In this document: positions 30,361-40,424 of the stretch, piece after piece
Layout: each line of letters opens with the position of its first letter
Position numbering within the stretch: the stretch's first letter is position 1
Source: JAAFJT01 sp043772905
GTDB lineage: Bacteria; Bacteroidota; Bacteroidia; Chitinophagales; Saprospiraceae
Length of the DNA: 64,000 bases
NCBI GenBank assembly: GCA_043772905.1
Contig: JAYVFS010000162.1
Coordinates: forward strand, 25,456 to 89,455
Direction of reading: 5' to 3'
Translations under genes and position numbers: made by a program
The notes under the pieces: model-generated
Told to the model about the DNA's origin: nothing
Databases searched by the model: none
The model's input: the letters and a program-made list of their open reading frames with translations, nothing else

Positions 30361-33300
30361 ATGAAAAACTTTTTCACTAATAAAGTATCCGTCAGTATTT
30401 TAGCAATGGCGCTTTTGGCTTTTCATCCAGTGATGATAGCTCAAAATATGTCATTGGCTCAAAATACACCCAATGTTCGAGAAGGTAAAACTCGAACTTC
30501 TCCACAGTCTAAACGGCTGAAAGATGTACTCAATGAATTGAGCCAACAGCATCAAGTTAGTATTTTGTTTGAAGATGCCACCGTACAAGGTTTTGTCGTC
30601 AATCCGGACAAAATAAAAAAAGGGCGTTTAGAGTCGAAATTGGACGATATACTCAAGCCATGTAGCTTGACGTATAAAAAGGTCAATGACAATGCCTATA
30701 TCATTATGGTCACGGCAACACCTAAATCTCTTGACAAGCCAAGCCAAGATGGTCGTAAAAGCGAAAGCAGTATTCCCTCGCTTCCCAGTCAAAACGAAGG
30801 AAAACTTACGCTACAAACGCAAAAACTCGAACTGAATGAGCCTCTTAAACCCGAAATTATAGAACAAACCGTAACAGGTAAAATCATTGATGAAAAAACA
30901 GGCGAAGGACTGCCAGGCGTAAGTGTGGTTGTAAAAGGCACTCAGAAAGGAGCGATTACAGATATTGACGGCACTTTTTCGCTTAGTGTTCCTGATGGAA
31001 AAGCGATTTTGGTTTTCAGTTTTGTGGGTTATGATTCGCAAGAAGCCCTCGTAGGAAATAGCTCAGTCATTAATATCAGCCTAAAACCCGATTTAAGGCA
31101 ATTGGATGAAATGGTCGTTGTCGGCTACGGCGAGCAGCGCAAAAAAGACTTGACAGGTGCGGTGGCTTCTCTCCAAACAAAGGACATCACAAGAGCGAAT
31201 CCTGTTTTAGCTTCGAAAGCGATTCAAGGTCAAGTAGCCGGTGCGACTGTTACAAAATCAAGTAATAGACCGGGTGCGGGTTATAACATTACGATTCGTG
31301 GTGAAAATACCATTAATAACTCCACAGAGCCTTTGGTCGTTATTGACGGTTTGATGGGTGGTAATATCAACAACCTCAATCCCAATGATATTCAGTCAAT
31401 GGACATCTTGAAAGATGCGTCTTCAACAGCTATTTATGGTGCAAGGGGCGCAAATGGTGTCATCATCATCACGACAAAAAAAGGCGTATCTGGCAAACCA
31501 AGAGTGAGCTATGATGCCTATATCGGTTCAAAAGTGCCAGGACACGTGCCTAAACTGATGAATACGGCGGAGTTTTATAAAAATACTTATACCGATAGAG
31601 TATTAGAAGGTTTAGTAGGCGCTACTTTTTCGACTGCTGAAAGAGCGAATATTGATGCCAATAAAACCACTGATTGGACAGGTTTGATTACAGAAAATGC
31701 TATGCAAATGGGTCATAACTTGAGCGTTTCGGGTGGCACAGACAAGACAACTTATCGCTTTTCAGGTGGTTTTTTGAATGAAGATGGCAATGTGCTTGCG
31801 ACAGGCTATAAAAGATATAACCTAAATGCGGGTTTGGACAGCAAATTAGGCGAGCGATTTAAAGTCGGTTTCACGACTTATGTTTCTTATAGTGACCAAG
31901 AATTTGGCTCACAAGAATCGTTGCGTGGTTCGTATCGGGCGCGTCCAACAGGAACGCTTCTATACAGCGACCTTGCCAATCCGTCAGAGACTAAGGACAT
32001 CAATGTCAATGGTTATGCTTTTTGGATGGGCATTAATGATGCACAAGTACCTAATCCTTTGATGGACGTTGATCCGGATCAATCTAAGTTGAATACAACC
32101 AATGCCACTTTAATGGGCAATGCTTATGTTGAGTTTGAGCCAGTAAAAGGCTTAACGTTTAGGTCTTCGCTTTCAGCCATCAGCACCAACGAACGCCAAG
32201 GAGACTACCGTGGTCAATGGACAAAATCTCAAATTGGTGCAAAACCAAGAACACAATTTGACCAAAGAACATTAGCGAGCTATACTATGGACAATATCGC
32301 CAACTACAATACCCATTTTGGTAAACATAAAATCACTTTAACCGCTTTACAAAGTGCTTATTATCAAAGAAATGAGACTTACACAGTAGCTGTTAAAGAC
32401 TTGCCTTATAATTCAATTTGGTATGCTTTGAATACAGGAACAATTACTGCCAATAGTAGTTCATTGGTAGAAAGGTCGCTGTCTTCTTATATGGGCAGAG
32501 TGAATTACAGCTTTGGAGATAAATATTTATTGACACTGACAGGTCGTTCTGACGGAGCGTCACAACTTTCAGAAGGTAATAAATGGGCGTTTTTCCCATC
32601 TGTTGCGGCAGCTTGGCGTTTGAGCGAGGAGAAATTTGTTCAAGATTTGAACATCTTTTCAAACCTTAAACTCCGCTTAAGTTATGGTCAAGTCGGTAAC
32701 GCAGGTGTCAATCCTTACACGACTCAAGCAGGTTTGTTGGCAACAGGTTATGATTTTGATGGTGTCGCTGCGAATGGTTTTGCACCTTTAAATTTGGCTA
32801 ATAAAGACCTTAAATGGGAAAAAAGTAGTGAGCAAAACATAGGTATAGATTTCGGTTTTTTTAGAAACCGTATCAACGCATCGCTTGAATTGTATAATCG
32901 TAAAACGGTGGATTTGATACTCAATAATAAGATTCCCACGGCTTCTGGTTTTACGCAAGTGGTTGCCAATATTGGTCAAATTGAAAACAAAGGTGTTGAA
33001 TTAACTTTAAACACGGCTAATATTGTTAGAAAGGATTTCAATTGGAACAGCACCTTTACGTTCACTAAAAACAATAACAAACTGTTACAATTATACGGCG
33101 CAGGTCAGACTGTTGATAAAGGCAATAGACTCTTTGTGGGTTACCCCATTCGCGCCAATTTTGAATACAAGTTTGATGGCATCTGGCAAACATCAGAAGC
33201 GGATTTAGCAACAAAATACGGACAAAAGCCTGGTCAAGTAAAAGTTGTAGATACCAATAATGATGGTAAATTATCCGCCGTGGAAGGCATTGATGACAGA

Positions 33301-33786
33301 CAAATATTGGGTTCACAATTGCCTAACTTCTTGATGGGCTTTACAAACAGATTGAATTATAAAAACATAGACCTTTCTTTCTTTATCTATTACCGCAACG
33401 GCACGCAATACAGCAACAGTACTTTGTCTGGCACTTTTGGCGAAATCAGCGGCACGCGCTACAACAAATTGGCTTCAATAGACTATTGGAGAAGCGATAA
33501 TCCATCGAATACTTATTGGGGCGTTGCTGGAGCCGGTCCTTATCGCAATGCAAGTAACTTTCAAGATGCCAGTTTTTTGAGGATTTCTGATATTACGTTG
33601 GGTTATACTTTGCCGAGTGCTGTGATGAGCCGTTTAAAATTGTCCACTGCCCGTATTTATGCCCAAGCATCCAATCCATTTATTTTTACGAAATACACAG
33701 GATTTGACCCAGAATTTAATTCAGCTATTTATCAAGATGACGTGCCTTCAATTTTATACACTTTTGGGGTTAATGTTAGTTTTTAA
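30361..33786 (+). CDS. SusC/RagA-type TonB-dependent receptor with STN domain
   Basis: At 1,141 residues it is a full-length SusC. After the signal peptide comes an STN (secretin and TonB N-terminus) domain at about residues 50-115 (LKDVLNELSQQHQVSILFED), then a carboxypeptidase-regulatory-like domain (VTGKIIDEKTGEGLPGVSVVV, from about 176), the SusC signature MVVVGYGEQRKKDLTGAV, the plug (IRGENTINNSTEPLVVIDG) and the 22-strand barrel ending in a Phe residue (VNVSF). The STN domain ties it to the sigma/FecR pair upstream. It imports an oligosaccharide with the SusD lipoprotein that follows. No iterated word occurs in its 3.4 kb. Confidence 0.95.
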   Translation: MKNFFTNKVSVSILAMALLAFHPVMIAQNMSLAQNTPNVREGKTRTSPQSKRLKDVLNELSQQHQVSILFEDATVQGFVVNPDKIKKGRLESKLDDILKPCSLTYKKVNDNAYIIMVTATPKSLDKPSQDGRKSESSIPSLPSQNEGKLTLQTQKLELNEPLKPEIIEQTVTGKIIDEKTGEGLPGVSVVVKGTQKGAITDIDGTFSLSVPDGKAILVFSFVGYDSQEALVGNSSVINISLKPDLRQLDEMVVVGYGEQRKKDLTGAVASLQTKDITRANPVLASKAIQGQVAGATVTKSSNRPGAGYNITIRGENTINNSTEPLVVIDGLMGGNINNLNPNDIQSMDILKDASSTAIYGARGANGVIIITTKKGVSGKPRVSYDAYIGSKVPGHVPKLMNTAEFYKNTYTDRVLEGLVGATFSTAERANIDANKTTDWTGLITENAMQMGHNLSVSGGTDKTTYRFSGGFLNEDGNVLATGYKRYNLNAGLDSKLGERFKVGFTTYVSYSDQEFGSQESLRGSYRARPTGTLLYSDLANPSETKDINVNGYAFWMGINDAQVPNPLMDVDPDQSKLNTTNATLMGNAYVEFEPVKGLTFRSSLSAISTNERQGDYRGQWTKSQIGAKPRTQFDQRTLASYTMDNIANYNTHFGKHKITLTALQSAYYQRNETYTVAVKDLPYNSIWYALNTGTITANSSSLVERSLSSYMGRVNYSFGDKYLLTLTGRSDGASQLSEGNKWAFFPSVAAAWRLSEEKFVQDLNIFSNLKLRLSYGQVGNAGVNPYTTQAGLLATGYDFDGVAANGFAPLNLANKDLKWEKSSEQNIGIDFGFFRNRINASLELYNRKTVDLILNNKIPTASGFTQVVANIGQIENKGVELTLNTANIVRKDFNWNSTFTFTKNNNKLLQLYGAGQTVDKGNRLFVGYPIRANFEYKFDGIWQTSEADLATKYGQKPGQVKVVDTNNDGKLSAVEGIDDRQILGSQLPNFLMGFTNRLNYKNIDLSFFIYYRNGTQYSNSTLSGTFGEISGTRYNKLASIDYWRSDNPSNTYWGVAGAGPYRNASNFQDASFLRISDITLGYTLPSAVMSRLKLSTARIYAQASNPFIFTKYTGFDPEFNSAIYQDDVPSILYTFGVNVSF

Positions 33787-33800
33787 TCATTAGCGGGTTA

Positions 33801-33831
33801 GATTCACTAAATTTTAAAAATTTAGTGAATC
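33801..33831 (+). terminator. Perfect hairpin between SusC and SusD genes
   Basis: GATTCACTAAATTTT pairs with AAAATTTAGTGAATC around a single base, directly followed by an iterated word with seven C (33836-33850). It could lower expression of SusD relative to SusC or stabilise the upstream RNA. Confidence 0.7.
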
Positions 33832-33903
33832 TATACCCCCCCTCAGTATAAAAGCTGTTTTAAACAAATTAATTCGTTCTCATTAATTTTAAAAAGAAAG
33901 AAA

Positions 33904-35766
33904 ATGAAATCTATAAGAAATATAAAGATTGCTCTTCTAACAATAGCCTTTATCAGTGTCGTTTCATCGGGCTGCAAAGACAGCTTTTTAGTTGAAAGTC
34001 CAGTTTCGTCATTGACAACAGACAGCTATTATAAAACCGAAGCAGGATTTGAAGACTTGGTTAGGTCTTGTTATCCCCTGTTGCGAAACATCCACCAAAA
34101 TAGGATTTTGGTTTTAAATGGCACGGATATTTTCGCAAGTCAAGGTGGTTGGAATCCGTCTGCGGTGAATGGAAAAGTAAATGTACCGAGCCAAAACGAT
34201 GTCTATGATGCCCGTTTCAATGCGACGATAGGAGAAGTTCAAAGCCTTTGGCAATTATTGTATGCTGAAATAGGGCGGACTAATACCGCCATTTCACGTG
34301 CCGATGCCGTCACCTATACAATTCCTGCAACAAAAGACGTGCGGGTTGCAGAGGCTAAATTTTTACGTGCTTTGTGCTTGTTTTATGCTGTTCAACAATG
34401 GGGAGATGTACCCATGCCGTTAGTTGAAAATACCGCATCTGGCAAGGACTTTCCAAGAGTGCCGTCTGCCGATATTTACAAACAATTGATTACAGATTTG
34501 TTGGATTGCGAAGCCAAATTACCTGTTACGGCATCCAATTATGGACGCATCACAAAAGGCACAGCGCAGTTTCTTTTAGCTCGCGTCTATTTGACACGCG
34601 GTTGGAATTTCAACAATGCTTTAGGTGGCACAGCTGCCGATTTTGATGCAGCCATTACTTATGCTGATAAAATTATTGATGTTTATCCGTTGGCAACAAA
34701 TTACAGTGATTTATTCCCTAAGCGGTCAAACAATCCTTTGACGCAATATACAGGTGCTCAAAATGATAAAAATGCAGAAATTATCTTCGCTGTCCAATGG
34801 AATCCCGATGTTTTGACCAATAAAACAGATGCGGCTTTTGGAGTAGATCCTGCAGGTGGCAACGATTTACATTCAAAATTTGGTCCCAGTGGTGAAGGTT
34901 TCCCCGGCAGCAAAGGAAGAACGCCGGACTACAACCGTGGTCAAGGTGTCCATCAAGTAACACCTGCCGCTTACCGCTTTTTTGACCCAGACAATGATAT
35001 GCGTTATGCCCAAGATTTTGTCAACGTTGGCTATGCTTTATCCGCAGTATCGAATTTCAAACCATTGCCACAGAGCAACCCTACTTTGACATTTAACATT
35101 GCCGCTGGAGATACCGTCATTCTTTGCAGACCGTGGAATAACCCAACCACAACCCTCGCTGAAAGAGGTATTGATGTAGGCGGCACAAAGAAATATTCTG
35201 TTGTCAATACCTATGAATATGGTGGTGGCTATCCGATTGACAATTCAGGCTTGCCTGTTCAACCACCACTTATGTGGAAGTTTTGGCAGCCCGGTATTCC
35301 CTATGGCGATGCTTATGGTACGTTCAATGAATGTATTTTCCGTTCCGCCGAAGCCTATTTGATTGCAGCCGAAGCGATTGTGAAAGGTGGCAAAGGTGCT
35401 AAATTAGGCACTGCCGATGTTTACTACAACAAAGTTTTGGACAGAGCTTTGGGTACTAAAAAAGGGTCAGACCCGAAATGTGCCGCCGCACCTGAAGACC
35501 AAAAATCTTTGGCAACAGCTTCTTACAGAGCAACAGCGAGCAACGTCACCATTGATTTGATTTTAGATGAAAGAGCCAGAGAGTTTTTGGGTGAGTACAA
35601 CAGATGGTTTGACTTGAAAAGAACAGGTAAATTTGTCGAACGTGTCAAAAAATACAACCCTTGGACAGTAGGGCAAGCTATTTCAGACAAACATAATTTG
35701 AGACCCATTCCACAAGCAGAAATTGATTTGTCGTTTCCAACGATCAGCCAAAATCCTGGCTATTAA
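33904..35766 (+). CDS. SusD/RagB-type outer-membrane lipoprotein
   Basis: A lipoprotein signal (VSSGC, Cys near residue 23) is followed by the helical TPR-rich SusD fold over 620 residues: SPVSSLTTDSYYKTEAGFEDLVRSCY near the N-terminus, VAEAKFLRALCLFYAVQQWGDVP near 145 and the C-terminal RAREFLGEYNRWFDLKRTGKFVERV with RPIPQAEIDL. SusD proteins bind glycans on the cell surface and close the SusC barrel as a lid. The ligand cannot be read from sequence. A terminator follows at 35772. Confidence 0.95.
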   Translation: MKSIRNIKIALLTIAFISVVSSGCKDSFLVESPVSSLTTDSYYKTEAGFEDLVRSCYPLLRNIHQNRILVLNGTDIFASQGGWNPSAVNGKVNVPSQNDVYDARFNATIGEVQSLWQLLYAEIGRTNTAISRADAVTYTIPATKDVRVAEAKFLRALCLFYAVQQWGDVPMPLVENTASGKDFPRVPSADIYKQLITDLLDCEAKLPVTASNYGRITKGTAQFLLARVYLTRGWNFNNALGGTAADFDAAITYADKIIDVYPLATNYSDLFPKRSNNPLTQYTGAQNDKNAEIIFAVQWNPDVLTNKTDAAFGVDPAGGNDLHSKFGPSGEGFPGSKGRTPDYNRGQGVHQVTPAAYRFFDPDNDMRYAQDFVNVGYALSAVSNFKPLPQSNPTLTFNIAAGDTVILCRPWNNPTTTLAERGIDVGGTKKYSVVNTYEYGGGYPIDNSGLPVQPPLMWKFWQPGIPYGDAYGTFNECIFRSAEAYLIAAEAIVKGGKGAKLGTADVYYNKVLDRALGTKKGSDPKCAAAPEDQKSLATASYRATASNVTIDLILDERAREFLGEYNRWFDLKRTGKFVERVKKYNPWTVGQAISDKHNLRPIPQAEIDLSFPTISQNPGY

Positions 35767-35771
35767 TTCGT

Positions 35772-35808
35772 AAAACTCTTGGAGGGTTTGTAGCCCTCCA
35801 AGAGTTTT
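35772..35808 (+). terminator. Rho-independent terminator after SusD
   Basis: AAAACTCTTGGAGGG pairs perfectly with CCCTCCAAGAGTTTT over 15 bases (7-base loop) with a short T run. It ends the sigma/FecR/SusC/SusD unit. Confidence 0.9.
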
Positions 35809-35990
35809 TCCAAATGAATACCCCTCAGTATAAAGCTGTTGGACGAGTATTTCCTTCCATTTCTCTTCTTTTTTGTCAATAAATTGGAATAACTATGCCG
35901 TTATTGCCACTATCATTATATTGCTGATGATTTTCTTGAAAAAGGAAAAGAACCATTCTTAATGATTAAAGTAGTAACCGTTTTTTAAAA

Positions 35991-37457
35991 ATGAAAAAAG
36001 AAATAATGACAACAAGCAGACGTAAATTCATCAAATCAAGCGCAGTGGTAGCGGGCAGTTTTTTCATCGTGCCACGCCATGTACTCGGCAGAGGTTTTGT
36101 CGCACCCAGTGACAAACTCAATATTGCAGCTATCGGCGCAGGCGGAAAAGGCGCATCTGACATTCTACATGCTTCAAATAATGGCATGAACAACGTGGTC
36201 GCGCTTTGTGACGTGGACATGGCACGTTGTAAAAGCAGCATTGACAAGTTCCCCAACGCCAAACGGTACAAAGACTTTCGTGTCATGCTCGAAGAAATGA
36301 AAGGTGATATTGACGCAGTCACCATTTCAACGCCTGACCATCAGCATGCCGTAGCAGCGATGGCAGCCATGCAAATGGGCAAACACGTCTATGTCCAAAA
36401 ACCGCTCACACACGACATTCACGAGGCGCGGACATTGACTGAAAGCGCAAGAAAATACAAAGTCGTCACCCAAATGGGCAACCAAGGATCTTCTAATCCC
36501 ACTCAAAAAGTCATGATGGATTGGTTGGATTCTGGCAAAATTGGTAAAGTGAGTACGGTTTATATCTGGACAAATCGCCCTGTCTGGCCACAAGGCATTC
36601 CAGTACCCACTGAAAAACCGGCATTGATTGAATCTATGGACTCAAAAGATTGGGATTTGTGGGTCGGAACGGCTTCATGGGTGGATTATCATCCTTTATA
36701 TCATCCGTTCAAATGGCGTGGTTGGTGGAATTTCGGCACAGGTGCATTGGGCGATATGGGTTGCCATCTGATTGACCCAGCGTTCCGAGTTTTAGGTTTA
36801 GGTTATCCAACAGAAGTAGAATGTAGTGTCGGACAAGTGTTTATACAAGATTGGAATGCGGAATATATCCCCGAAGGCTGCCCACCTTCATCAAGCGTTC
36901 AATTGAAATTCCCTGCGACTAAGCGCAATAACACACCCGTCACCATGTATTGGACAGATGGCGGTCTCCGTCCTTTCCATCCCGATTGGATTCCTGCCAA
37001 CGAACCACTTGCAGAATCTGACAGCAGCAATGGCGTGATGATGATTGGTACAAAAGGCGTGATGACCTGCGGTACTTACGGCAATACACCTAAAATTTAC
37101 ATGAAAAATGGTGAAAAAATAGAAATGCCAAAAGCAGACCCCTCAGTAAAATCGCTGCCTGAACATGGTCATCAAATCGCCTGGACAGAGGCGTGCAAAG
37201 CGGGTTTCAACAGTGCACAACACAAAGCCCTGTCTTCTTCATTCGACTATTCAGGTCCTTTGACCGAAACTGTTTTGATGGGTAACTTGGCTATCCGCAG
37301 TTATATGTTGCGTACAGCAACCGATAGACCCAATAGGTTCAACTACGATGGTCGTAAAAAACTACTTTGGGACGGTACAAATATGAAAATTACAAACTTT
37401 GAAGATGCCAACCAATTCGTTTCACGTCCTTATCGTGAAGGTTGGAAATTGGTATAA
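35991..37457 (+). CDS. Gfo/Idh/MocA-family oxidoreductase, Tat-exported
   Basis: A Tat signal is clear (T-S-R10-R11-K-F-I-K-S followed by a hydrophobic run to PRHVLG). The 488-residue protein has the nucleotide site NIAAIGAGGKGASDI, the EKP-type motif as QKPLTHDI (near residue 133), and GTGALGDMGCHLIDPAFRVL in the C-terminal domain. It is longer than the other family members here, with a C-terminal domain typical of exported Bacteroidota enzymes. It lies 180 bases after the SusD terminator and probably works on the sugar that SusC/SusD brings in. One iterated word (37139) is read DPSV. Confidence 0.88.
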   Translation: MKKEIMTTSRRKFIKSSAVVAGSFFIVPRHVLGRGFVAPSDKLNIAAIGAGGKGASDILHASNNGMNNVVALCDVDMARCKSSIDKFPNAKRYKDFRVMLEEMKGDIDAVTISTPDHQHAVAAMAAMQMGKHVYVQKPLTHDIHEARTLTESARKYKVVTQMGNQGSSNPTQKVMMDWLDSGKIGKVSTVYIWTNRPVWPQGIPVPTEKPALIESMDSKDWDLWVGTASWVDYHPLYHPFKWRGWWNFGTGALGDMGCHLIDPAFRVLGLGYPTEVECSVGQVFIQDWNAEYIPEGCPPSSSVQLKFPATKRNNTPVTMYWTDGGLRPFHPDWIPANEPLAESDSSNGVMMIGTKGVMTCGTYGNTPKIYMKNGEKIEMPKADPSVKSLPEHGHQIAWTEACKAGFNSAQHKALSSSFDYSGPLTETVLMGNLAIRSYMLRTATDRPNRFNYDGRKKLLWDGTNMKITNFEDANQFVSRPYREGWKLV

Positions 37458-37662
37458 TCAATCCCCACAACACTTGGGGAGTCACTTCGCAACCCACAGC
37501 GATTTGACTCCCCCTAATTTTAAATGGATGTTTTCCTTTTGCTAATAGGAGGAATCAATTATCTTTTTTTACACGCTTGCCATAAGGCTTTTTATGCAAT
37601 AAATATTTTATGTGAATCGGACACATGAACAGCGAAGCTATAAATTTTACCCCCCTCAGTAT

Positions 37663-37696
37663 AAAAGCCAATGCGACATATTTTGCATTGGCTTTT
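37663..37696 (+). terminator. Terminator-like hairpin
   Basis: AAAAGCCAATGC pairs perfectly with GCATTGGCTTTT (12 pairs, 10-base loop), followed within a few bases by a T run. It directly adjoins an iterated word. Confidence 0.75.
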
Positions 37697-37717
37697 CGGG
37701 TTTTTATACCCCTCTGC

Positions 37718-37763
37718 ATTTCCTTAGTTCGGCGAGGTTCAAACCTCGCCGAACTAAGGAAAT
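37718..37763. repeat. Nearly perfect 46-bp palindrome
   Basis: Two 22-base arms starting ATTTCCTTAGTTCGGCGAGG are exact complements with only two bases (CA) between them. No other perfect stem in the window is longer. It resembles the 20366 hairpin in style (paired AACC/GGTT around the loop). Confidence 0.85.
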
Positions 37764-37954
37764 CAGTTTTCTTCTAAATCAATTTTCCTATTTACACACT
37801 TTATTTCTATGCTTCTCTTTCTCCTCGATTATCTATCTTTATGGCATGAAAAAATCACCAATAGGATACAAATATTAGATAAAATACTGAGGGGGTATAA
37901 AATTCACAAACTATTGATTATCAAATAGATTATAAAATCAATTTTTTATTAAAC

Positions 37955-40204
37955 ATGGCTAAAAATAAACCATTTAGAACAGCATTTTTCTCTTTATTAG
38001 TGCTGTCTATTTTCCTTGTTGGGTTCAATGTTCTCTCTTTTGAAGAACCTAATATTTCACTCGAAAACTATCAAATAGAAGAAGGTTTTGATTTAAGCAT
38101 AGTGGCATCAGAGCCGTTTCTAAAAGCCCCCGTCAGTATGGATTTTGACGATAAAGGCAGGATGTGGGTGGTAGAAATGATTGGCTATATGCCCAATCTC
38201 GAAGGCACCGGCGAAGATGAACCCAATGGCAGGATTACAATTTTAGAGGATTTAGATAAAGATGGCGTGACAGACCATGCCAAAGTATTTTTAGATAAAC
38301 TTGTGCTGCCCCGCGCATTAGCGCATGTGTACGGCGGGCTTTTATATTCTGATGGACCCAAGTTGTGGTTTGTAGAAATAAAAAACGATAAGCCTGGCAA
38401 AAAAACGCTGGTTGACCCTGTGTATGCTGAGGGGGGCAATGTCGAACATTCATCCAACGGATTGATGATGAATATTGACAATTGGATATATAATGCCAAA
38501 TATAATTTTAGGTATCAGCGCAAAAAAGGAAAATGGTTGAAAGAGCCCACTTCTTATCGTGGTCAATGGGGCATTACGAAAGACAATTTTGGCAGGCTCT
38601 ATTTCAACACCAACGGCACCAATTTAAAAGGCGACTATGTTTTGCCTAACAGAGTGCTTAAAAACAAGTATTTTAAGCCAACTATAGCTGAAAATCAAAG
38701 ATTAGCAAGTAATCGGGTATTCCCGATACATGAAACATCGGTCAATCGGGGTTATCAAAACGGTATTTTAGACGAAAAAGGCTATTTGAAAGAAGTGACG
38801 GCGGCTTGTGGTCCTTTGGTGTATAGAGGAGGGATATTTCCCGATGCTTATAATCAAAATGCGTTTGTGTGTGTGCCTGAAGCCAATCTGATTAAAAGGA
38901 ATATATTGAATTTTAAAAATATCCAAACCACTGCCAGTCAAGCGATTGAAGGTAAAGAATTTATTGCTTCCACAGATGAGGGTTTCCGTCCCGTCAATTT
39001 GTTCACTGGCCCTGACGGCGCGATGTATGTGGTAGATATGCACAGAGGTATTATCCAACACAAGGCGTATATTACACAATACCTGACCGAACAACTGGCG
39101 GGTAAAAAATTGGATACTTTACAAAATGCTGGGCGTATTTTGAAAGTGGTTAATAAAGCAATAAAACCTAACCCAATACCCGAGTTGCCTAAAGCCACAA
39201 GCAAAGAATTGGTCGCTTTGCTCAATCATCCGAATGGTTGGTTAAGAGACCGAGCGCAACAATTATTAATACAAAAGAAAGATAAAACGGTTATTAAAGA
39301 TTTATTGGGTTTAGCAAAAACAGACAATGAATTTGCAACGCCCATTCATGCGATTTATGTGTTGGATGGCTTAAATGCGCTGTCATTCGATATTTTGACG
39401 GATATTTTAAATCAAACAAAACAACCGCAAACAGTTGCCCATGTCTTGGGTCTTTTAGAGCGTTTTGCTCCCAATGCGAATGTAGCTAAAATGAAAGCGA
39501 CAAGTACCCAATTATTGGCTCAAAACAATGAAACGATAGACCTTTATTTGTCGATGTCGTTGACTGCTTGGCTCAAATTGTCGGAGGCTACTTTTTTGCC
39601 TATTCTTTCAGAAATAGATAAAAAATATGCGAAAGAAAAAATATTTCAAGAAGCCATTATCAGCAGCCTTGAAGGTAAAGAAGGGCTGTATCTCAAAACC
39701 ATGAATCCAAGCGATTTGCTAAAAAGCAATTTGGCGGTGGCAATAAAAAACCATGAAAAAAAAGAATTAAATTCGATTTATGTAACCGAAACAAATAAGG
39801 TAGATAACAGAACCAAAGGGTTGCAGCTGTTTAGGACAATATGCGCTACCTGTCATGGCGCGGACGGTAAAGGCATCCCTGATTTAGCGCCGCCGCTCAA
39901 AGGTTCTGAATACGTCAGTGGCTCGATACACCGACTGACTGCCATTGTTTTACATGGTTTGAGTGGACCTATTCATGTCGAGGGGAAATTGTATCAATTA
40001 AACAACGATATGCCCGGATTGATTGATAACAAATCATTAAGCGATGAAGATATCGCCAATATCATTAGATATATTCAAAAAACTTTTGTCCAAGAACAAA
40101 AAGGTATTACGGCAGATGAAATTAAAAAATTGAGAAGTAAAAAGCCTTTAAATGGCGGACTTTTTAACGAAAAAGAATTGCTGGAAGGGGTTTTTGAGAG
40201 GTAA
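37955..40204 (+). CDS. PVC-type membrane-bound dehydrogenase with C-terminal cytochrome c domain
   Basis: The 749-residue protein is a paralogue of the one at 2444 with the same domain order: N-terminal propeller (FDLSIVASEPFLKAPVSMDFDDKGRMWVVEM), helical repeats around residues 410-600, and a cytochrome c domain with the haem site ICATCHGADGKGIPDLAPPL near residue 630. It has an uncleaved or Sec-type hydrophobic N-terminus (TAFFSLLVLSIFLVGF) without a lipobox Cys, unlike its paralogue. It again stands next to an exported Gfo/Idh/MocA gene, so the pairing is repeated. An iterated word follows two bases after the stop (40206). Confidence 0.88.
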   Translation: MAKNKPFRTAFFSLLVLSIFLVGFNVLSFEEPNISLENYQIEEGFDLSIVASEPFLKAPVSMDFDDKGRMWVVEMIGYMPNLEGTGEDEPNGRITILEDLDKDGVTDHAKVFLDKLVLPRALAHVYGGLLYSDGPKLWFVEIKNDKPGKKTLVDPVYAEGGNVEHSSNGLMMNIDNWIYNAKYNFRYQRKKGKWLKEPTSYRGQWGITKDNFGRLYFNTNGTNLKGDYVLPNRVLKNKYFKPTIAENQRLASNRVFPIHETSVNRGYQNGILDEKGYLKEVTAACGPLVYRGGIFPDAYNQNAFVCVPEANLIKRNILNFKNIQTTASQAIEGKEFIASTDEGFRPVNLFTGPDGAMYVVDMHRGIIQHKAYITQYLTEQLAGKKLDTLQNAGRILKVVNKAIKPNPIPELPKATSKELVALLNHPNGWLRDRAQQLLIQKKDKTVIKDLLGLAKTDNEFATPIHAIYVLDGLNALSFDILTDILNQTKQPQTVAHVLGLLERFAPNANVAKMKATSTQLLAQNNETIDLYLSMSLTAWLKLSEATFLPILSEIDKKYAKEKIFQEAIISSLEGKEGLYLKTMNPSDLLKSNLAVAIKNHEKKELNSIYVTETNKVDNRTKGLQLFRTICATCHGADGKGIPDLAPPLKGSEYVSGSIHRLTAIVLHGLSGPIHVEGKLYQLNNDMPGLIDNKSLSDEDIANIIRYIQKTFVQEQKGITADEIKKLRSKKPLNGGLFNEKELLEGVFER

Positions 40205-40285
40205 AATACTGAGGGGGGTATTTCAAAGATGAAGGAGTAAACAAAATCAGATTTTGGTGATAGGGTTTTCAAATAACAGGTAAAA

Positions 40286-40424
40286 TCATACAAAATGTAC
40301 TTGAAGGAGCCTTTGTGCTACTCGATGTAAAGCATCTTGAACACCAATAGGGTCTTTTGCCACAAATAATTGTGGCGTATCGTGCCAAATGAGTATTTCT
40401 TGAACGGTCAAAGGGACTTTCATT
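40286..40424 (-). CDS. Short protein, probably truncated
   Basis: A 45-residue frame on the minus strand (start at 40424) reads MKVPLTVQEILIWHDTPQLF and so on, ending QVHFV. The start overlaps the stop of the 122-residue protein upstream by ATGA, which is good evidence that both were real genes. It resembles the N-terminal piece of a longer protein that has lost its remainder; I cannot name the family with confidence. Confidence 0.4.

Larger units (their letters stand above)
37458..37954. other. Intergenic region with an inverted pair of iterated words
   Basis: About 500 bases without a gene. It holds the iterated word in minus orientation (37650-37663) and in plus orientation (37884-37895), each flanked by similar AT-rich sequence (ATAAAATT and similar), with a terminator-like hairpin and a long palindrome between them. 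Confidence 0.75.

Noticed and set aside
38425..38438. Near copy of the iterated word (TATGCTGAGGGGGG)
   Set aside because: One mismatch in the core (GCTGAGGGG), so not counted, although it may be a decayed or emerging copy. The same holds for CCCCGTCAGTATT at 59875 and ATACTGAGAGA at 44119.
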